This document shows, piece after piece, positions 18,670 to 27,000 of a stretch of DNA of 64,000 nucleotides. The notes below the pieces were generated by a model. It ran no database searches. It worked only from the letters and a program-made list of their open reading frames with translations, and was not told the origin of the DNA. The DNA lies in NCBI RefSeq assembly GCF_035989885.1, contig NZ_CP108518.1, positions 5,938,501-6,002,500 on the forward strand. Reading direction: 5' to 3'. The position numbers were made by a program, and so were the translations under genes. This stretch comes from Streptomyces sp. NBC_01232. GTDB lineage: Bacteria; Actinomycetota; Actinomycetes; Streptomycetales; Streptomycetaceae. How positions within the stretch are numbered: position 1 is the first letter of the stretch; each line of letters starts with the position of its first letter.

Positions 18670-19827
18670 ATGACTGCCATCTCACTCGGAATGCCGGCCG
18701 TGCCGACGAAGCTTGCCGACCGCAGGGTCAGCCGCAAGATCCAGGTCGGCAAGGTGGCCGTCGGCGGCGACGCACAGATCTCCGTGCAGTCGATGACCAC
18801 CACCAGGACCTCCGACATCGGGGCGACGCTCCAGCAGATCGCCGAGCTGACCGCCTCCGGCTGCGACATCGTCCGCGTCGCCTGCCCGACCCAGGACGAC
18901 GCCGACGCGCTCGCCGTCATCGCCAAGAAGTCGCAGATCCCGGTCATCGCCGACATCCACTTCCAGCCCAAGTACGTGTTCGCCGCGATCGACGCCGGCT
19001 GCGCCGCCGTCCGCGTGAACCCGGGCAACATCAAGCAGTTCGACGACAAGGTCAAGGAGATCGCGAAGGCCGCGAACGAGACGCGCACCCCGATCCGCAT
19101 CGGTGTGAACGCCGGCTCGCTCGACGCCCGACTGCTGAAGAAGTACGGCAAGGCCACCCCCGAGGCGCTGGTCGAGTCCGCGCTGTGGGAGGCCTCCCTC
19201 TTCGAGGAGCACGGCTTCGGCGACATCAAGATCTCGGTCAAGCACAACGACCCGGTCGTCATGGTCAACGCCTACCGCCAGCTCGCCGCCGCCTGCGACT
19301 ACCCGCTGCACCTGGGCGTCACCGAGGCCGGCCCCGCCTTCCAGGGCACCATCAAGTCCGCCGTGGCCTTCGGCGCGCTGCTCTCCGAGGGCATCGGCGA
19401 CACCATCCGCGTCTCCCTTTCCGCCCCGCCGGCGGAGGAGGTCAAGGTCGGCATCCAGATCCTGGAGTCGCTCAACCTCAAGCCGCGCCGCCTGGAGATC
19501 GTCTCCTGCCCGTCCTGCGGACGCGCCCAGGTCGACGTCTACAAGCTGGCCGAGGAGGTCACGGCGGGCCTGGAGGGCATGGAGGTCCCGCTGCGCGTCG
19601 CGGTCATGGGCTGCGTCGTCAACGGCCCGGGCGAGGCCCGCGAGGCCGACCTCGGCGTCGCCTCCGGCAACGGCAAGGGCCAGATCTTCGTGAAGGGCGA
19701 GGTCATCAAGACCGTCCCCGAGTCGAAGATCGTGGAGACCCTCATCGAAGAGGCGATGAAGATCGCCGAGCAGATGGAGAAGGACGGCGTGATGAGCGGC
19801 GAGCCCACCGTCGCCATCGGCGTCTGA
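18670..19827 (+). CDS. ispG: 4-hydroxy-3-methylbut-2-enyl-diphosphate synthase
   Basis: The iron-sulfur enzyme (GcpE) reduces MEcPP to HMBPP in the MEP pathway, two routes away from the nearby dxr product. The length is 385 residues. The 4Fe-4S ligands are C280 and C283 in SCPSCGR and C315 in [10 protein letters not shown], whose following Glu is the fourth ligand. [11 protein letters not shown] near the N-terminus and the TIM-barrel core are intact. The ATG at 18670 fits family length; the frame is open upstream. It may have its own promoter, because a 13-bp hairpin lies between it and the protease gene. Confidence 0.96.
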   Translation: MTAISLGMPAVPTKLADRRVSRKIQVGKVAVGGDAQISVQSMTTTRTSDIGATLQQIAELTASGCDIVRVACPTQDDADALAVIAKKSQIPVIADIHFQPKYVFAAIDAGCAAVRVNPGNIKQFDDKVKEIAKAANETRTPIRIGVNAGSLDARLLKKYGKATPEALVESALWEASLFEEHGFGDIKISVKHNDPVVMVNAYRQLAAACDYPLHLGVTEAGPAFQGTIKSAVAFGALLSEGIGDTIRVSLSAPPAEEVKVGIQILESLNLKPRRLEIVSCPSCGRAQVDVYKLAEEVTAGLEGMEVPLRVAVMGCVVNGPGEAREADLGVASGNGKGQIFVKGEVIKTVPESKIVETLIEEAMKIAEQMEKDGVMSGEPTVAIGV

Positions 19828-19862
19828 TTCCCGGGCCCCGGTCCGTCCGGGCCCAGTAGGCG

Positions 19863-19902
19863 GCCCCGGTGCCGTTCCCGCAGTTCGGGGGCGGTCCGGG
19901 GC
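19863..19902 (+). terminator. Possible terminator after ispG
   Basis: GCCCCGG (19863-19869) pairs with CCGGGGC (19896-19902), with imperfect inner pairing, followed by TGTTTC. This is a moderate candidate. Confidence 0.5.
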
Positions 19903-19984
19903 TGTTTCATGACCTCGGACGCGCCATCCCGGGGCGCCGCCGGGTACAGTGCGGAGATCAGCAGACTTGCATGGTGAGGCCCCA

Positions 19985-20830
19985 GTGTTGACGCAGACCA
20001 CCACCCGGGTCCTTGAGCCCAGTGATCTCGACGCCGCGATGGAAATCCTCGGACGCGAGCCGGTCGAGAACGCCTTCGTCACCTCCCGGGTCCAGGTCGC
20101 CGGCCTCGACCCCTGGCGACTGGGCGGCGAGATGTGGGGCTGGTACGCCGACGGCGAGCTCCGCTCGCTCTGCTACGCCGGAGCCAACCTGGTCCCCGTC
20201 TGCGCCGGACCCGACGCCGTGCGCGCCTTCGCCGACCGGGCCCGCCGCACCGGCCGCCGCTGTTCCTCCATCGTCGGCCCCGCCGAGGCCACCCAGCTGC
20301 TGTGGCAGCTCCTGGAGCCCAGCTGGGGCCCGGCCCGGGACGTCCGCTCCCGCCAGCCGCTCATGGTCATCGAGCGCCCGTCCGCCACGGTCGAGGCCGA
20401 CCCGCAGGTCCGCCGCATCCGCAAGGACGAGATGGAACTGATCATGCCCGCATGCGTGGCCATGTTCACCGAGGAGGTCGGCATCTCACCGATGGCCGGC
20501 GACGGCGGGCTGCTCTACCAGGCCCGCGTCGCCGAACTCGTGGCCAGTGGCCGCTCCTTCGCCCGCGTCGAGGACGGCAAGGTCGTCTTCAAGGCCGAGA
20601 TCGGCGCCGCCACCACCCGCGCCTGCCAGATCCAGGGCGTGTGGGTGGATCCCGCATTCCGCGGCCTCGGCCACTCGGAGACCGGGATGGCCGCCGTCGT
20701 CGCGTACGCACTGCGCGACGTGGCCCCCGTGGTCAGCCTCTACGTGAACGATTTCAACGCCGCCGCGCGGGCCGCGTACCGGCGCGTGGGCTTCCGCGAG
20801 GTCGGGGCGTTCATGAGCGTGCTCTTCTGA
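19985..20830 (+). CDS. Two-domain GNAT acetyltransferase (DUF4081 + GNAT)
   Basis: A 281-residue protein. The N-terminal half (about 10-130) matches the degenerate GNAT-like domain often called DUF4081. The C-terminal half is a standard GNAT fold, with acetyl-CoA binding around IQGVWVDPAFRGLGHSETGMAAVV and YVNDFNAAARAAYRRVGF. GTG at 19985 follows GGTGAGGCC at about seven bases; the adjacent TTG at 19988 is an alternative. It lies between ispG and a second acetyltransferase. The acceptor substrate is unknown. Confidence 0.82.
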   Translation: MLTQTTTRVLEPSDLDAAMEILGREPVENAFVTSRVQVAGLDPWRLGGEMWGWYADGELRSLCYAGANLVPVCAGPDAVRAFADRARRTGRRCSSIVGPAEATQLLWQLLEPSWGPARDVRSRQPLMVIERPSATVEADPQVRRIRKDEMELIMPACVAMFTEEVGISPMAGDGGLLYQARVAELVASGRSFARVEDGKVVFKAEIGAATTRACQIQGVWVDPAFRGLGHSETGMAAVVAYALRDVAPVVSLYVNDFNAAARAAYRRVGFREVGAFMSVLF

Positions 20831-20852
20831 CAGCATGCCCGCCCACCCCGCA

Positions 20853-20874
20853 CCGGCCTGATCCAGAAGGCCGG
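20853..20874 (+). terminator. Short hairpin between the two GNAT genes
   Basis: CCGGCCT (20853-20859) pairs with AGGCCGG (20868-20874) around eight bases. It is a possible weak terminator. Confidence 0.4.
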
Positions 20875-20919
20875 CCACGGACCCCGCCGATGGCATTCCG
20901 GCGCCCCCGTACCGCGAAG

Positions 20920-20925
20920 TAAGGT
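20920..20925 (+). promoter_or_regulatory. -10 element giving a leaderless GNAT transcript
   Basis: TAAGGT ends six bases before the ATG at 20932 and there is no ribosome binding site. In Streptomyces this spacing places the transcription start on the ATG itself. The -35 is not obvious. Confidence 0.6.
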
Positions 20926-20931
20926 CGCGGC

Positions 20932-21474
20932 ATGCTGCCTTCCGGACTTCGAATCGGTCCCCTCGACCTCGCCGCCCGCGTGGACGAGGCCCTGCGCGTG
21001 CAGGCCGTCGCCTTCGGCCTCAGCGAGGAGGAGGTCGGCATCCGGCGCTACATCGTGCAGCGCCACATGACCTGCCGCGGCGCCCGCGCCCTCGGAGCCT
21101 TCGCCGAGGACGGGGCCCTCACCGGATTCGTGTACGGGATGCCGAACGACCGCACCCACTGGTGGTCCACCATCGTCGAGCCCTACCTGCGGGCCGGCGG
21201 GCACGAGCACTGGCTCGACGGCTCCTTCGTGATCACCGAACTGCACGTCCACCCCGGCTTCCAGGGCCACGGCGTCGGCCGCGCCCTGATCACCGGCATC
21301 ACCGACGACGCCGCCGAGCCCCGCTCGATCCTCTCCGCCATCGACACCGAGAGCCCCGCCCGCGGCCTCTACCGGGCTCTGGGGTACGCCGACCTCGCCC
21401 GCCAGGTCCACTTCCCGAGCGCGAGCCTCCCGTACGCGGTCATGGGCGCCACCCTGCCGCTGACCAGGCCCTGA
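20932..21474 (+). CDS. GNAT family N-acetyltransferase, 180 aa
   Basis: A single-domain GNAT enzyme. The acetyl-CoA pyrophosphate loop is HPGFQGHGVGRALI (Q/RxxGxG/A), followed by DTESPARGLYRALGY, the conserved end of the fold. The length is usual. No ribosome binding site precedes the ATG; instead TAAGGT lies six bases upstream, so translation is probably leaderless. The proS gene follows after 42 bases with its own -10. The acceptor substrate cannot be predicted. Confidence 0.82.
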   Translation: MLPSGLRIGPLDLAARVDEALRVQAVAFGLSEEEVGIRRYIVQRHMTCRGARALGAFAEDGALTGFVYGMPNDRTHWWSTIVEPYLRAGGHEHWLDGSFVITELHVHPGFQGHGVGRALITGITDDAAEPRSILSAIDTESPARGLYRALGYADLARQVHFPSASLPYAVMGATLPLTRP

Positions 21475-21504
21475 AACCGGTACCGCGGGCGGCGAGCGCC
21501 CCGG

Positions 21505-21510
21505 TAATCT
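21505..21510 (+). promoter_or_regulatory. -10 element giving a leaderless proS transcript
   Basis: TAATCT ends six bases before the proS ATG at 21517, with no ribosome binding site between. The arrangement copies that of the preceding gene (TA-rich hexamer, then a six-base GC spacer ending CGGC, then ATG). Confidence 0.6.
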
Positions 21511-21516
21511 CCCGGC

Positions 21517-23211
21517 ATGTCTACGCAACACGTGCAGCGCATGTCCCGCCTCATGGCCAAGACCCTCCGCGAGGACCCGGCCGACGCCGAGACCCTCAGC
21601 CACCGGCTCCTGGTCCGCGCCGGCTACGTCCGGCGCAGTTCGGCCGGGGTGTGGACGTGGCTGCCGCTCGGCAAGCGGGTCCTGGACAACGTCTCGCGCA
21701 TCGTCCGTGAGGAGATGGACGCGATCGGGGCCCAGGAGGTGCTGCTCCCGGCCCTGCTGCCGAAGGAGCCGTACGAGGTCAGCGGACGCTGGTCGGAGTA
21801 CGGGGACCTGCTGTTCCGGCTGAAGGACCGCAAGGGCGCCGACTACCTGCTCGGGCCGACGCACGAGGAGATCTTCACCCTGGTGGTGAAGGACCAGTGC
21901 ACCTCCTACAAGGACCTGCCGGTCATGCTCTACCAGATCCAGACCAAGTACCGCGACGAGGCGCGGCCCCGCTCCGGGGTGCTGCGCGGGCGCGAGTTCC
22001 AGATGAAGGACTCGTACTCCTTCGACGTGTCCGACGAGGGCCTCGCGGAGTCCTACCGGCTCCACCGCGAGGCGTACGTCCGCATCTTCGAGCGGCTCGG
22101 CCTGGACCACCGGATCGTGTCCGCGGTCTCGGGCGCGATGGGCGGCTCGGCGTCGGAGGAGTTCCTGGCGCCGGCCGGTGCGGGCGAGGACACCTTCGTG
22201 GACTGCCCGTCCTGCGCCTACGCGGCGAACACGGAGGCCGTGACCTTCGCCCTCGCCCCCGCGTCCGCCGAGCACCCGCCGCTGGAGGAGGTGGACACCC
22301 CCGACACCCCGACGATCGAGACGCTGGCAGCGCACCTGGGGGTACCCGCCGCGGCGACGCTGAAGAACCTCCTGGTCAAGGTCGACGGCGAGATCGTGGC
22401 CGTCGGCGTGCCGGGGGACCGGGAGGTGGACCTCGGCAAGCTGGGCGAGCACCTGGCCCCGGCGGTGGTGGAGCTGGTGACGGCCGAGGACTTCATGGAC
22501 CGTCCGGACCTGGTACGCGGCTACGTGGGCCCGCAGGGCCTGGAGAAGGTCCGCTACCTGGCCGACCCCCGTGTCGCGCCCGGCACTTCGTGGGTGACGG
22601 GGGCCAACCGGGCGGACACGCACGCCCGGAACGTGGTCTGCGGGCGGGACTTCGAGGTGGACCAGTACCTCGACGTGGTGGTCGTGGAGCCGGGCGACCC
22701 CTGCCCGTCCTGCGGTGCGGGGCTGCGGCTCGACCGGGCCATCGAGATCGGGCACATCTTCCAGCTGGGCCGCAAGTACGCGGACGCCTTCGGGCTGGAC
22801 GTGCTCGGCCGCGAGGGCAAGCCGGTGCGGGTCACGATGGGGTCGTACGGCATCGGCGTCTCCCGCGCGGTGGCGGCGCTGGCCGAGCAGACGGCGGACG
22901 AGCGCGGCCTGTGCTGGCCCGCGGCGGTGGCCCCGGCCGACGTCCACGTGGTGGCGGCGGGCAAGGCCGTGCCGCTCGCGCTGGCGGAGGAGGCGGCGAC
23001 GGCGCTGGCCGCGTCGGGCCTGCGGGTCCTGCTGGACGACCGGCCCGGCCTGTCGCCCGGCGTGAAGCTCACGGACGCGGAACTGATCGGCGTGCCCTGG
23101 ATCCTGGTGGCGGGCCGCCGCTCGGCCGACGGCGTGGTCGAACTCCAGCACCGCGCGACGGGCACCCGCGAAGAACTCCCCCTGCAGGAGGCCCTCGCCC
23201 GCCTGACGTAA
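21517..23211 (+). CDS. proS: Prolyl-tRNA synthetase, bacterial type
   Basis: A 564-residue class II synthetase charging tRNA-Pro. Motif 2 is seen around [24 protein letters not shown], with the class II catalytic core split by the INS editing domain (about 235-400), which removes misactivated alanine. Motif 3 reads [17 protein letters not shown]. The C-terminal anticodon-binding domain covers about 465-564. This domain order is the long bacterial (E. coli-like) form. It is likely translated from a leaderless message. The stop faces the convergent slipin gene across 44 bases, with no clear terminator. Confidence 0.96.
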   Translation: MSTQHVQRMSRLMAKTLREDPADAETLSHRLLVRAGYVRRSSAGVWTWLPLGKRVLDNVSRIVREEMDAIGAQEVLLPALLPKEPYEVSGRWSEYGDLLFRLKDRKGADYLLGPTHEEIFTLVVKDQCTSYKDLPVMLYQIQTKYRDEARPRSGVLRGREFQMKDSYSFDVSDEGLAESYRLHREAYVRIFERLGLDHRIVSAVSGAMGGSASEEFLAPAGAGEDTFVDCPSCAYAANTEAVTFALAPASAEHPPLEEVDTPDTPTIETLAAHLGVPAAATLKNLLVKVDGEIVAVGVPGDREVDLGKLGEHLAPAVVELVTAEDFMDRPDLVRGYVGPQGLEKVRYLADPRVAPGTSWVTGANRADTHARNVVCGRDFEVDQYLDVVVVEPGDPCPSCGAGLRLDRAIEIGHIFQLGRKYADAFGLDVLGREGKPVRVTMGSYGIGVSRAVAALAEQTADERGLCWPAAVAPADVHVVAAGKAVPLALAEEAATALAASGLRVLLDDRPGLSPGVKLTDAELIGVPWILVAGRRSADGVVELQHRATGTREELPLQEALARLT

Positions 23212-23255
23212 TGGACGAAGGGGCGGGGCGGGCGGGGAAAGGCTCCGCGCAGCGG

Positions 23256-24221
23256 CTACTCGCGCAGCCCCTCCCGCTCCTGCTCCGGCGGGGGCGCATC
23301 CAGCATCAGGCCGTCCGCCGGCCCGCCGAGCGCGTCCGGAACCGGAGCCCCGTCGAGCGCGTCCGCGTCCACGCCGTCGACCTCGGCCGGCCCGGGGCCT
23401 TCGGAAGCCGGGCCGGCCGGGGCCGGGTCCTCGGGGGAGGGGGAGGCCGTCGCCGGAGGCGAAGGGGCCGCGCGTTCCAGGAACCGCAGGAGCTCCACCG
23501 GAAACGGCAGGACCAGCGTCGAGTTCTTCTCGGCGGCGACCGCGACCACCGTCTGCAGCAGCCTCAGCTGCAACGCCGCCGGCTGCTCCGACATGACCTC
23601 CGCCGCCTCGGCGAGCTTGTGCGAGGCCTGCAGCTCCGCGTCCGCGTTGATCACCCGAGCCCGCCGCTCACGGTCCGCCTCCGCCTGCCGGGCCATCGAC
23701 CGCTTCATCGTCTCCGGCAGGGACACGTCCTTGATCTCGACCCGGTCGATCTGCACGCCCCAGCCCACCGCCGGGCTGTCGATCATCAGTTCCAGACCCT
23801 GGTTGAGCATCTCCCGGTTGGACAGCAGATCATCCAGGTCGGACTTTCCGATGATCGACCTGAGCGAGGTCTGCGCCATCTGCGAGACGGCGAAGCGGTA
23901 GTCCTCCACCGCCACGATCGCGCTCGCCGGGTCGACGACCTTGAAGTACACGACCGCGTCCACCCGCACCGTGACGTTGTCCCGGGTGATGCCCTCCTGC
24001 GCGGGCACCGGCAGCGTCACGATCTGCATGTTCACCTTGCGCAGCCGCTCCACCAGGGGGACGACCGTCGTGAAGCCGGGACCGCGGATCTCCTCCCGCA
24101 GCCTGCCGAAGCGGAAGACCAGACCCCGCTCGTACTGCTTCACGACGCGGGCCGCGGCGCCCATGTACACCACGACGCCCACACCCGTGGCGATGGCCGC
24201 TGTCAGCAGTTCTTCGACCAT
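23256..24221 (-). CDS. SPFH/Band 7 (slipin-type) membrane protein
   Basis: A 321-residue stomatin/slipin relative. A hydrophobic anchor (5-25) precedes the SPFH domain (about 28-190, with GLVFRFGRLREEIRGPGFTT and LPETMKRSMARQAEADRERR). A coiled-coil helix (about 190-245) follows, then a Pro/Ala/Glu-rich disordered tail (about 255-321). Such proteins form ring or raft scaffolds at the membrane and often control proteases. No NfeD partner is adjacent. The promoter region carries one arm of a long inverted repeat (24267-24286) and a -10 candidate TACCGT on the minus strand at 24254-24259. Confidence 0.9.
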   Translation of the reverse strand: MVEELLTAAIATGVGVVVYMGAAARVVKQYERGLVFRFGRLREEIRGPGFTTVVPLVERLRKVNMQIVTLPVPAQEGITRDNVTVRVDAVVYFKVVDPASAIVAVEDYRFAVSQMAQTSLRSIIGKSDLDDLLSNREMLNQGLELMIDSPAVGWGVQIDRVEIKDVSLPETMKRSMARQAEADRERRARVINADAELQASHKLAEAAEVMSEQPAALQLRLLQTVVAVAAEKNSTLVLPFPVELLRFLERAAPSPPATASPSPEDPAPAGPASEGPGPAEVDGVDADALDGAPVPDALGGPADGLMLDAPPPEQEREGLRE

Positions 24222-24266
24222 GACGGCCCCCTGCCGGACATACCTTCCTACCTACGGTATGCCCAA

Positions 24267-24397
24267 GGGGGTGTCCGGTCGATCAGGCCGGATCAGGGAG
24301 CGGGGTCCGGTGCCGTGTATCGCACGCCGACCGAGGACAACGCGGCGAGGCGCGATGCCAGGGCCCGCGAGTCCGGTCTGGTCGACCGGACACCCCC
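24267..24397. repeat. 20-bp inverted repeat flanking the slipin upstream region
   Basis: The arm at 24267-24286 (GGGGGTGTCCGGTCGATCAG) and the arm at 24378-24397 are reverse complements over 20 bases with one mismatch, separated by 91 bases. The left arm lies just upstream of a slipin -10 candidate; the right arm touches the stop codon of the pseudokinase gene. It could be an operator pair allowing looping, or a long-range RNA stem. Confidence 0.6.
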
Positions 24398-25299
24398 TAC
24401 AGCCAGGCCGCGAACTCCAGCAGCAGCTCCGCGTCCCGGCGCCGCCCGGCGGCCAGCGCACGGTTGCCCGACTCCACCGCCCGGAACAGCGTCCAGCCCC
24501 GCAGCCGCTCCCGGTCCACCTCCAGCGCGTCGGCCAGCTTGTTCACCCGGCGCCGGGCCCCCGCCGCCCCCGCCGAGGAGGCCACCTGGTCCTCCAGCCG
24601 GTCCCGGACCAGCCGCGCCAGGTCGTACGCCCGCTCGCCGACCAGCGGATCGGGGCCCACCGTCAGCCACGGAGCCCGCTCGCCCGCCAGCACCTTGCCC
24701 TGCCGGAAGTTCCCGTGCAGCAGCAGATCCTCATCGGACGCAGCCACCAGCTCCGCCCGCATCGCCAGCGCGGTGTCGGCCAGCGACCGGACCTCCGCCG
24801 GGGCCGCCCGCAGGGCCGCCGACTGCAGCCCGGTGCGCTCCGCCACCGTCTCCCACCCGTGCCCGGCCGGCGGCGCCACCCACAGCCTGCGCAGCGTGCC
24901 GCTGGCCTCCAGCAGGGCCTTCGCCTCGGGCAGCGACCGCAGCGACACCTCCGGGTGCAGCCGCTCCAGCAGCAGCGCCCCGTCGTCGTCGTGATGCCGG
25001 GTGTCGAGGACCCGTACGGCCCCGAAGCCGCCCCAGTGGGCCAGCGCGGCCAGCTCCCGGTCGGGCCGGGCGTGCGGGGGCGCCAGCTTCAGTGCGGCCG
25101 GGGTCCCGTCGGCGTACGCGACGAGGACCACCAGGCTGCTGCGGCCGCCCGGGGCCTGCACCCGCCGGGCCTGGACCCCGCGCCGGGACAGCGCGGCCTC
25201 GGTGAGTCGGGGCAGCTGCCCCAGCCAGTCCGTGTCCTGCGCCGTTTCCGGCATCTCGCCGAGCGCCCGTACAAGCCGCTGCGGCGGTTCGAAAGCCAT
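24397..25299 (-). CDS. APH-family pseudokinase
   Basis: A 300-residue protein with the overall layout of aminoglycoside/hydroxyurea phosphotransferases: ATP-lobe (about 35-110, with PAALKLAPP supplying the lysine) and a C-terminal helical lobe. The catalytic loop, normally HGDxHxxN, reads HGNFRQGK, and the metal-binding DPKP-like segment reads VGPDPLVGERAYDLARL. So the base Asp, the metal Asn and the second Asp are all replaced. The protein is probably not an active kinase and may bind a ligand or a partner. It starts 16 bases after the ferritin-like gene in one leftward operon. Antibiotic resistance is not supported. Confidence 0.8.
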   Translation of the reverse strand: MAFEPPQRLVRALGEMPETAQDTDWLGQLPRLTEAALSRRGVQARRVQAPGGRSSLVVLVAYADGTPAALKLAPPHARPDRELAALAHWGGFGAVRVLDTRHHDDDGALLLERLHPEVSLRSLPEAKALLEASGTLRRLWVAPPAGHGWETVAERTGLQSAALRAAPAEVRSLADTALAMRAELVAASDEDLLLHGNFRQGKVLAGERAPWLTVGPDPLVGERAYDLARLVRDRLEDQVASSAGAAGARRRVNKLADALEVDRERLRGWTLFRAVESGNRALAAGRRRDAELLLEFAAWL

Positions 25300-25315
25300 G
25301 CGTGCGTGGTCCCTT

Positions 25316-25783
25316 TCAGCTGTGCTGGGCCCGTTGCGCCTCGTCAGCGCGTTCCGAGAGCCCAGGGAAGGCTACGCCGACACCGCGCCAGCGTGCCGCG
25401 CGCACTGCCGCCTCGCTCAGCGCGTCGGCCGCCTCGCGGCGCAGCGGGCCCTCCGCCGCGCGCACCAGATCGGAGTACGCGCCGGCCACCCGGTCCTCGA
25501 TCCCGGCGGCCAGCCTCTCGGCATCGGCCGCGGTGCGCACCTCGAACGGAAGGGCGTACGCCGCCTCCGCCGGCCGGGGCGCGCCGCCCAGCTCCCGCAC
25601 CGTCCGGGCCAGTGCGTCGCGGCGCGCGAGGTGGCCGCCGTACGCCTCCCGGGCCTGCGCGGCGCGGTCGCCGGCGGACCGCGCGCCGATCACCCCGTAG
25701 CCGTACGCGGCCGCGTGCTCGGCGGCGAGTGCGGCCTGGGCGGCCTCCAGGGGCCGGCCGGCAGGGGTGGGATCGGGCTTCAC
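25316..25783 (-). CDS. Ferritin-like (DUF4439) protein
   Basis: A 155-residue all-helical cytoplasmic protein. Four helices and candidate metal ligands are visible (ALAAEHAAAYGYG, AYGGHLARRDAL, LAAGIEDRVAGAYSDLV), consistent with the ferritin-like DUF4439 domain. Members are found in actinobacteria, often beside a lipoprotein as here. Its start overlaps the stop of the upstream lipoprotein gene by four bases (ATGA), so the two are translationally coupled. Metal binding and function are inferred from the fold only. Confidence 0.8.
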   Translation of the reverse strand: MKPDPTPAGRPLEAAQAALAAEHAAAYGYGVIGARSAGDRAAQAREAYGGHLARRDALARTVRELGGAPRPAEAAYALPFEVRTAADAERLAAGIEDRVAGAYSDLVRAAEGPLRREAADALSEAAVRAARWRGVGVAFPGLSERADEAQRAQHS

Positions 25784-26322
25784 GACGTGGCTCCGGGGGT
25801 CGAGGTCAGCAGGTAGGCGTGTACGGCGCCGCAGGCGGCCACCGAGGCCAGCAGCCGGGCCAGCTCCCCGGGGGCCCCGGCCAGGTCGATCGTCCGGGAC
25901 TCCGACAGGCTGCGCTCGGCGTCCGCGAGCGCGGTCAGGGCGTCCGCGGGCTTCGGCGGCACCGGCTCACCGCTCGCCGCGGGCGCCGCGGCCCCCGTAC
26001 CGCCGGAGCCGGACGGGGAGGGGGACGGCGGGTCCGAAGGGGTGAGGGCCAGGGCCGTGGTGTGAGCGGCGACGGCGGCCCGCAGCGGAGCGAGCCGCGC
26101 GGCCAGGGCCGGATGGGCGGCCGCCGTGGCGTCGTAACGGTCCAGCAGTCGCGTACTGTCACGGACGGCCGCCTCCCGCATCCGCCGTTCGAGTGGAATC
26201 GTGACGTCGGCACGGGTCGGGTGGTCGTCGGAGCACCCGGTGAGCAGCGCGGCACCCGCCGCACCGGCCGCACCGGCGAGCAGGCTCCTGCGCGAGGGTC
26301 TCGAAGGCAGAGTCCAGGGCAC
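25780..26322 (-). CDS. Tat-exported lipoprotein, function unknown
   Basis: A 180-residue exported protein. The N-terminus reads RPSRRSLLAG, a twin-arginine motif, and ends in a lipobox, LLTGC, near residue 30, so it is predicted to be a lipid-anchored surface protein. A Pro/Ser-rich linker near residues 97-120 divides two helical parts, the second resembling half of a ferritin-like bundle. It starts at GTG 26322 and overlaps the downstream ferritin-like gene by four bases. It is the first gene of the leftward set lipoprotein, ferritin-like, pseudokinase. The partner or ligand is unknown. Confidence 0.75.
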   Translation of the reverse strand: MPWTLPSRPSRRSLLAGAAGAAGAALLTGCSDDHPTRADVTIPLERRMREAAVRDSTRLLDRYDATAAAHPALAARLAPLRAAVAAHTTALALTPSDPPSPSPSGSGGTGAAAPAASGEPVPPKPADALTALADAERSLSESRTIDLAGAPGELARLLASVAACGAVHAYLLTSTPGATS

Positions 26323-26338
26323 GGCGACGTCCTCAGGG

Positions 26339-26373
26339 TGATGGCGGGGCTGAATGGCGGCTGATGGCGGGGC
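26339..26373. repeat. Short tandem repeat between the lipoprotein gene and rimP
   Basis: TGATGGCGGGGC occurs at 26339-26350 and again at 26362-26373, with a related TGAATGGCGGC between. This gives three near-copies of 11-12 bases just upstream of the lipoprotein gene. Confidence 0.5.
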
Positions 26374-26444
26374 AGGGTGGGATCACGGTACCCGGGGCCC
26401 CGTCCACAGGACGGACGGCAACACCCTCCGACACCGGATACCCT

Positions 26445-26473
26445 TTGACCTGACACACGACGGAAATCACAAC
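26445..26473 (+). promoter_or_regulatory. Candidate rimP operon promoter
   Basis: TTGACC at 26445-26450 is a good -35. The hexamer 17 bases on, CACAAC (26468-26473), is a poor -10. It lies about 30 bases ahead of the rimP start. Confidence 0.4.
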
Positions 26474-26500
26474 AGCACACGCGGCCGAGGAGTCACCCGG

Positions 26501-26998
26501 ATGAGCACCACCCAGAGCGACAGGCTGCGCGTACTGCTGGAGCCGCTCGTCGCCGCCAAGGGCCTGGACCTCGAAGAGATCGAGATGTCCCGGGCGGGCA
26601 AGCGCCGGATGCTGCGGATCATCGTGGACTCCGACGAGGGCGTGGAGCTGGACGCGTGTGCCGAGCTGAGTCGCGAGGTCTCCGACAAGCTCGACGAAAC
26701 CGATGTGATGGGTGAGGACGAGTACGTCCTCGAAGTGAGCTCGCCGGGCGCGGACCGCCCGCTGACCGAGCACCGTCACTACGTACGGGCGATCGGCCGC
26801 CTCGTGAAGTTCCAGCTGGCCGAGGGCGGGGAACTGATCGCCCGCATTCTCGAAGCCGACGACGAGGGCCTGGACCTCGAAGTCCCGGGCGTGAAGGGCC
26901 GCAAGGCGACCGCCCGCCGTATCGCGTTCACCGACATCGCCAAGGCGCGTGTCGAGATCGAGTTCAACCGCAAGGACAAGAAGGAAGAGGAGGCGTAG
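26501..26998 (+). CDS. rimP: Ribosome maturation factor RimP
   Basis: A 165-residue protein needed for 30S subunit maturation. The N-terminal alpha/beta domain contains [20 protein letters not shown], and [14 protein letters not shown] is the family hallmark between the two domains. The C-terminal SH3-like domain follows. The ATG at 26501 has GAGGAG ten bases upstream; the open frame further upstream lacks support. NusA follows after two bases, the universal rimP-nusA-ylxR-infB arrangement. Confidence 0.95.
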   Translation: MSTTQSDRLRVLLEPLVAAKGLDLEEIEMSRAGKRRMLRIIVDSDEGVELDACAELSREVSDKLDETDVMGEDEYVLEVSSPGADRPLTEHRHYVRAIGRLVKFQLAEGGELIARILEADDEGLDLEVPGVKGRKATARRIAFTDIAKARVEIEFNRKDKKEEEA

Positions 26999-27000
26999 TC

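Noticed and set aside
24397..25299. Aminoglycoside resistance gene
   Set aside because: The fold is APH-like but all catalytic residues are replaced, and the context is a conserved operon rather than a resistance element.
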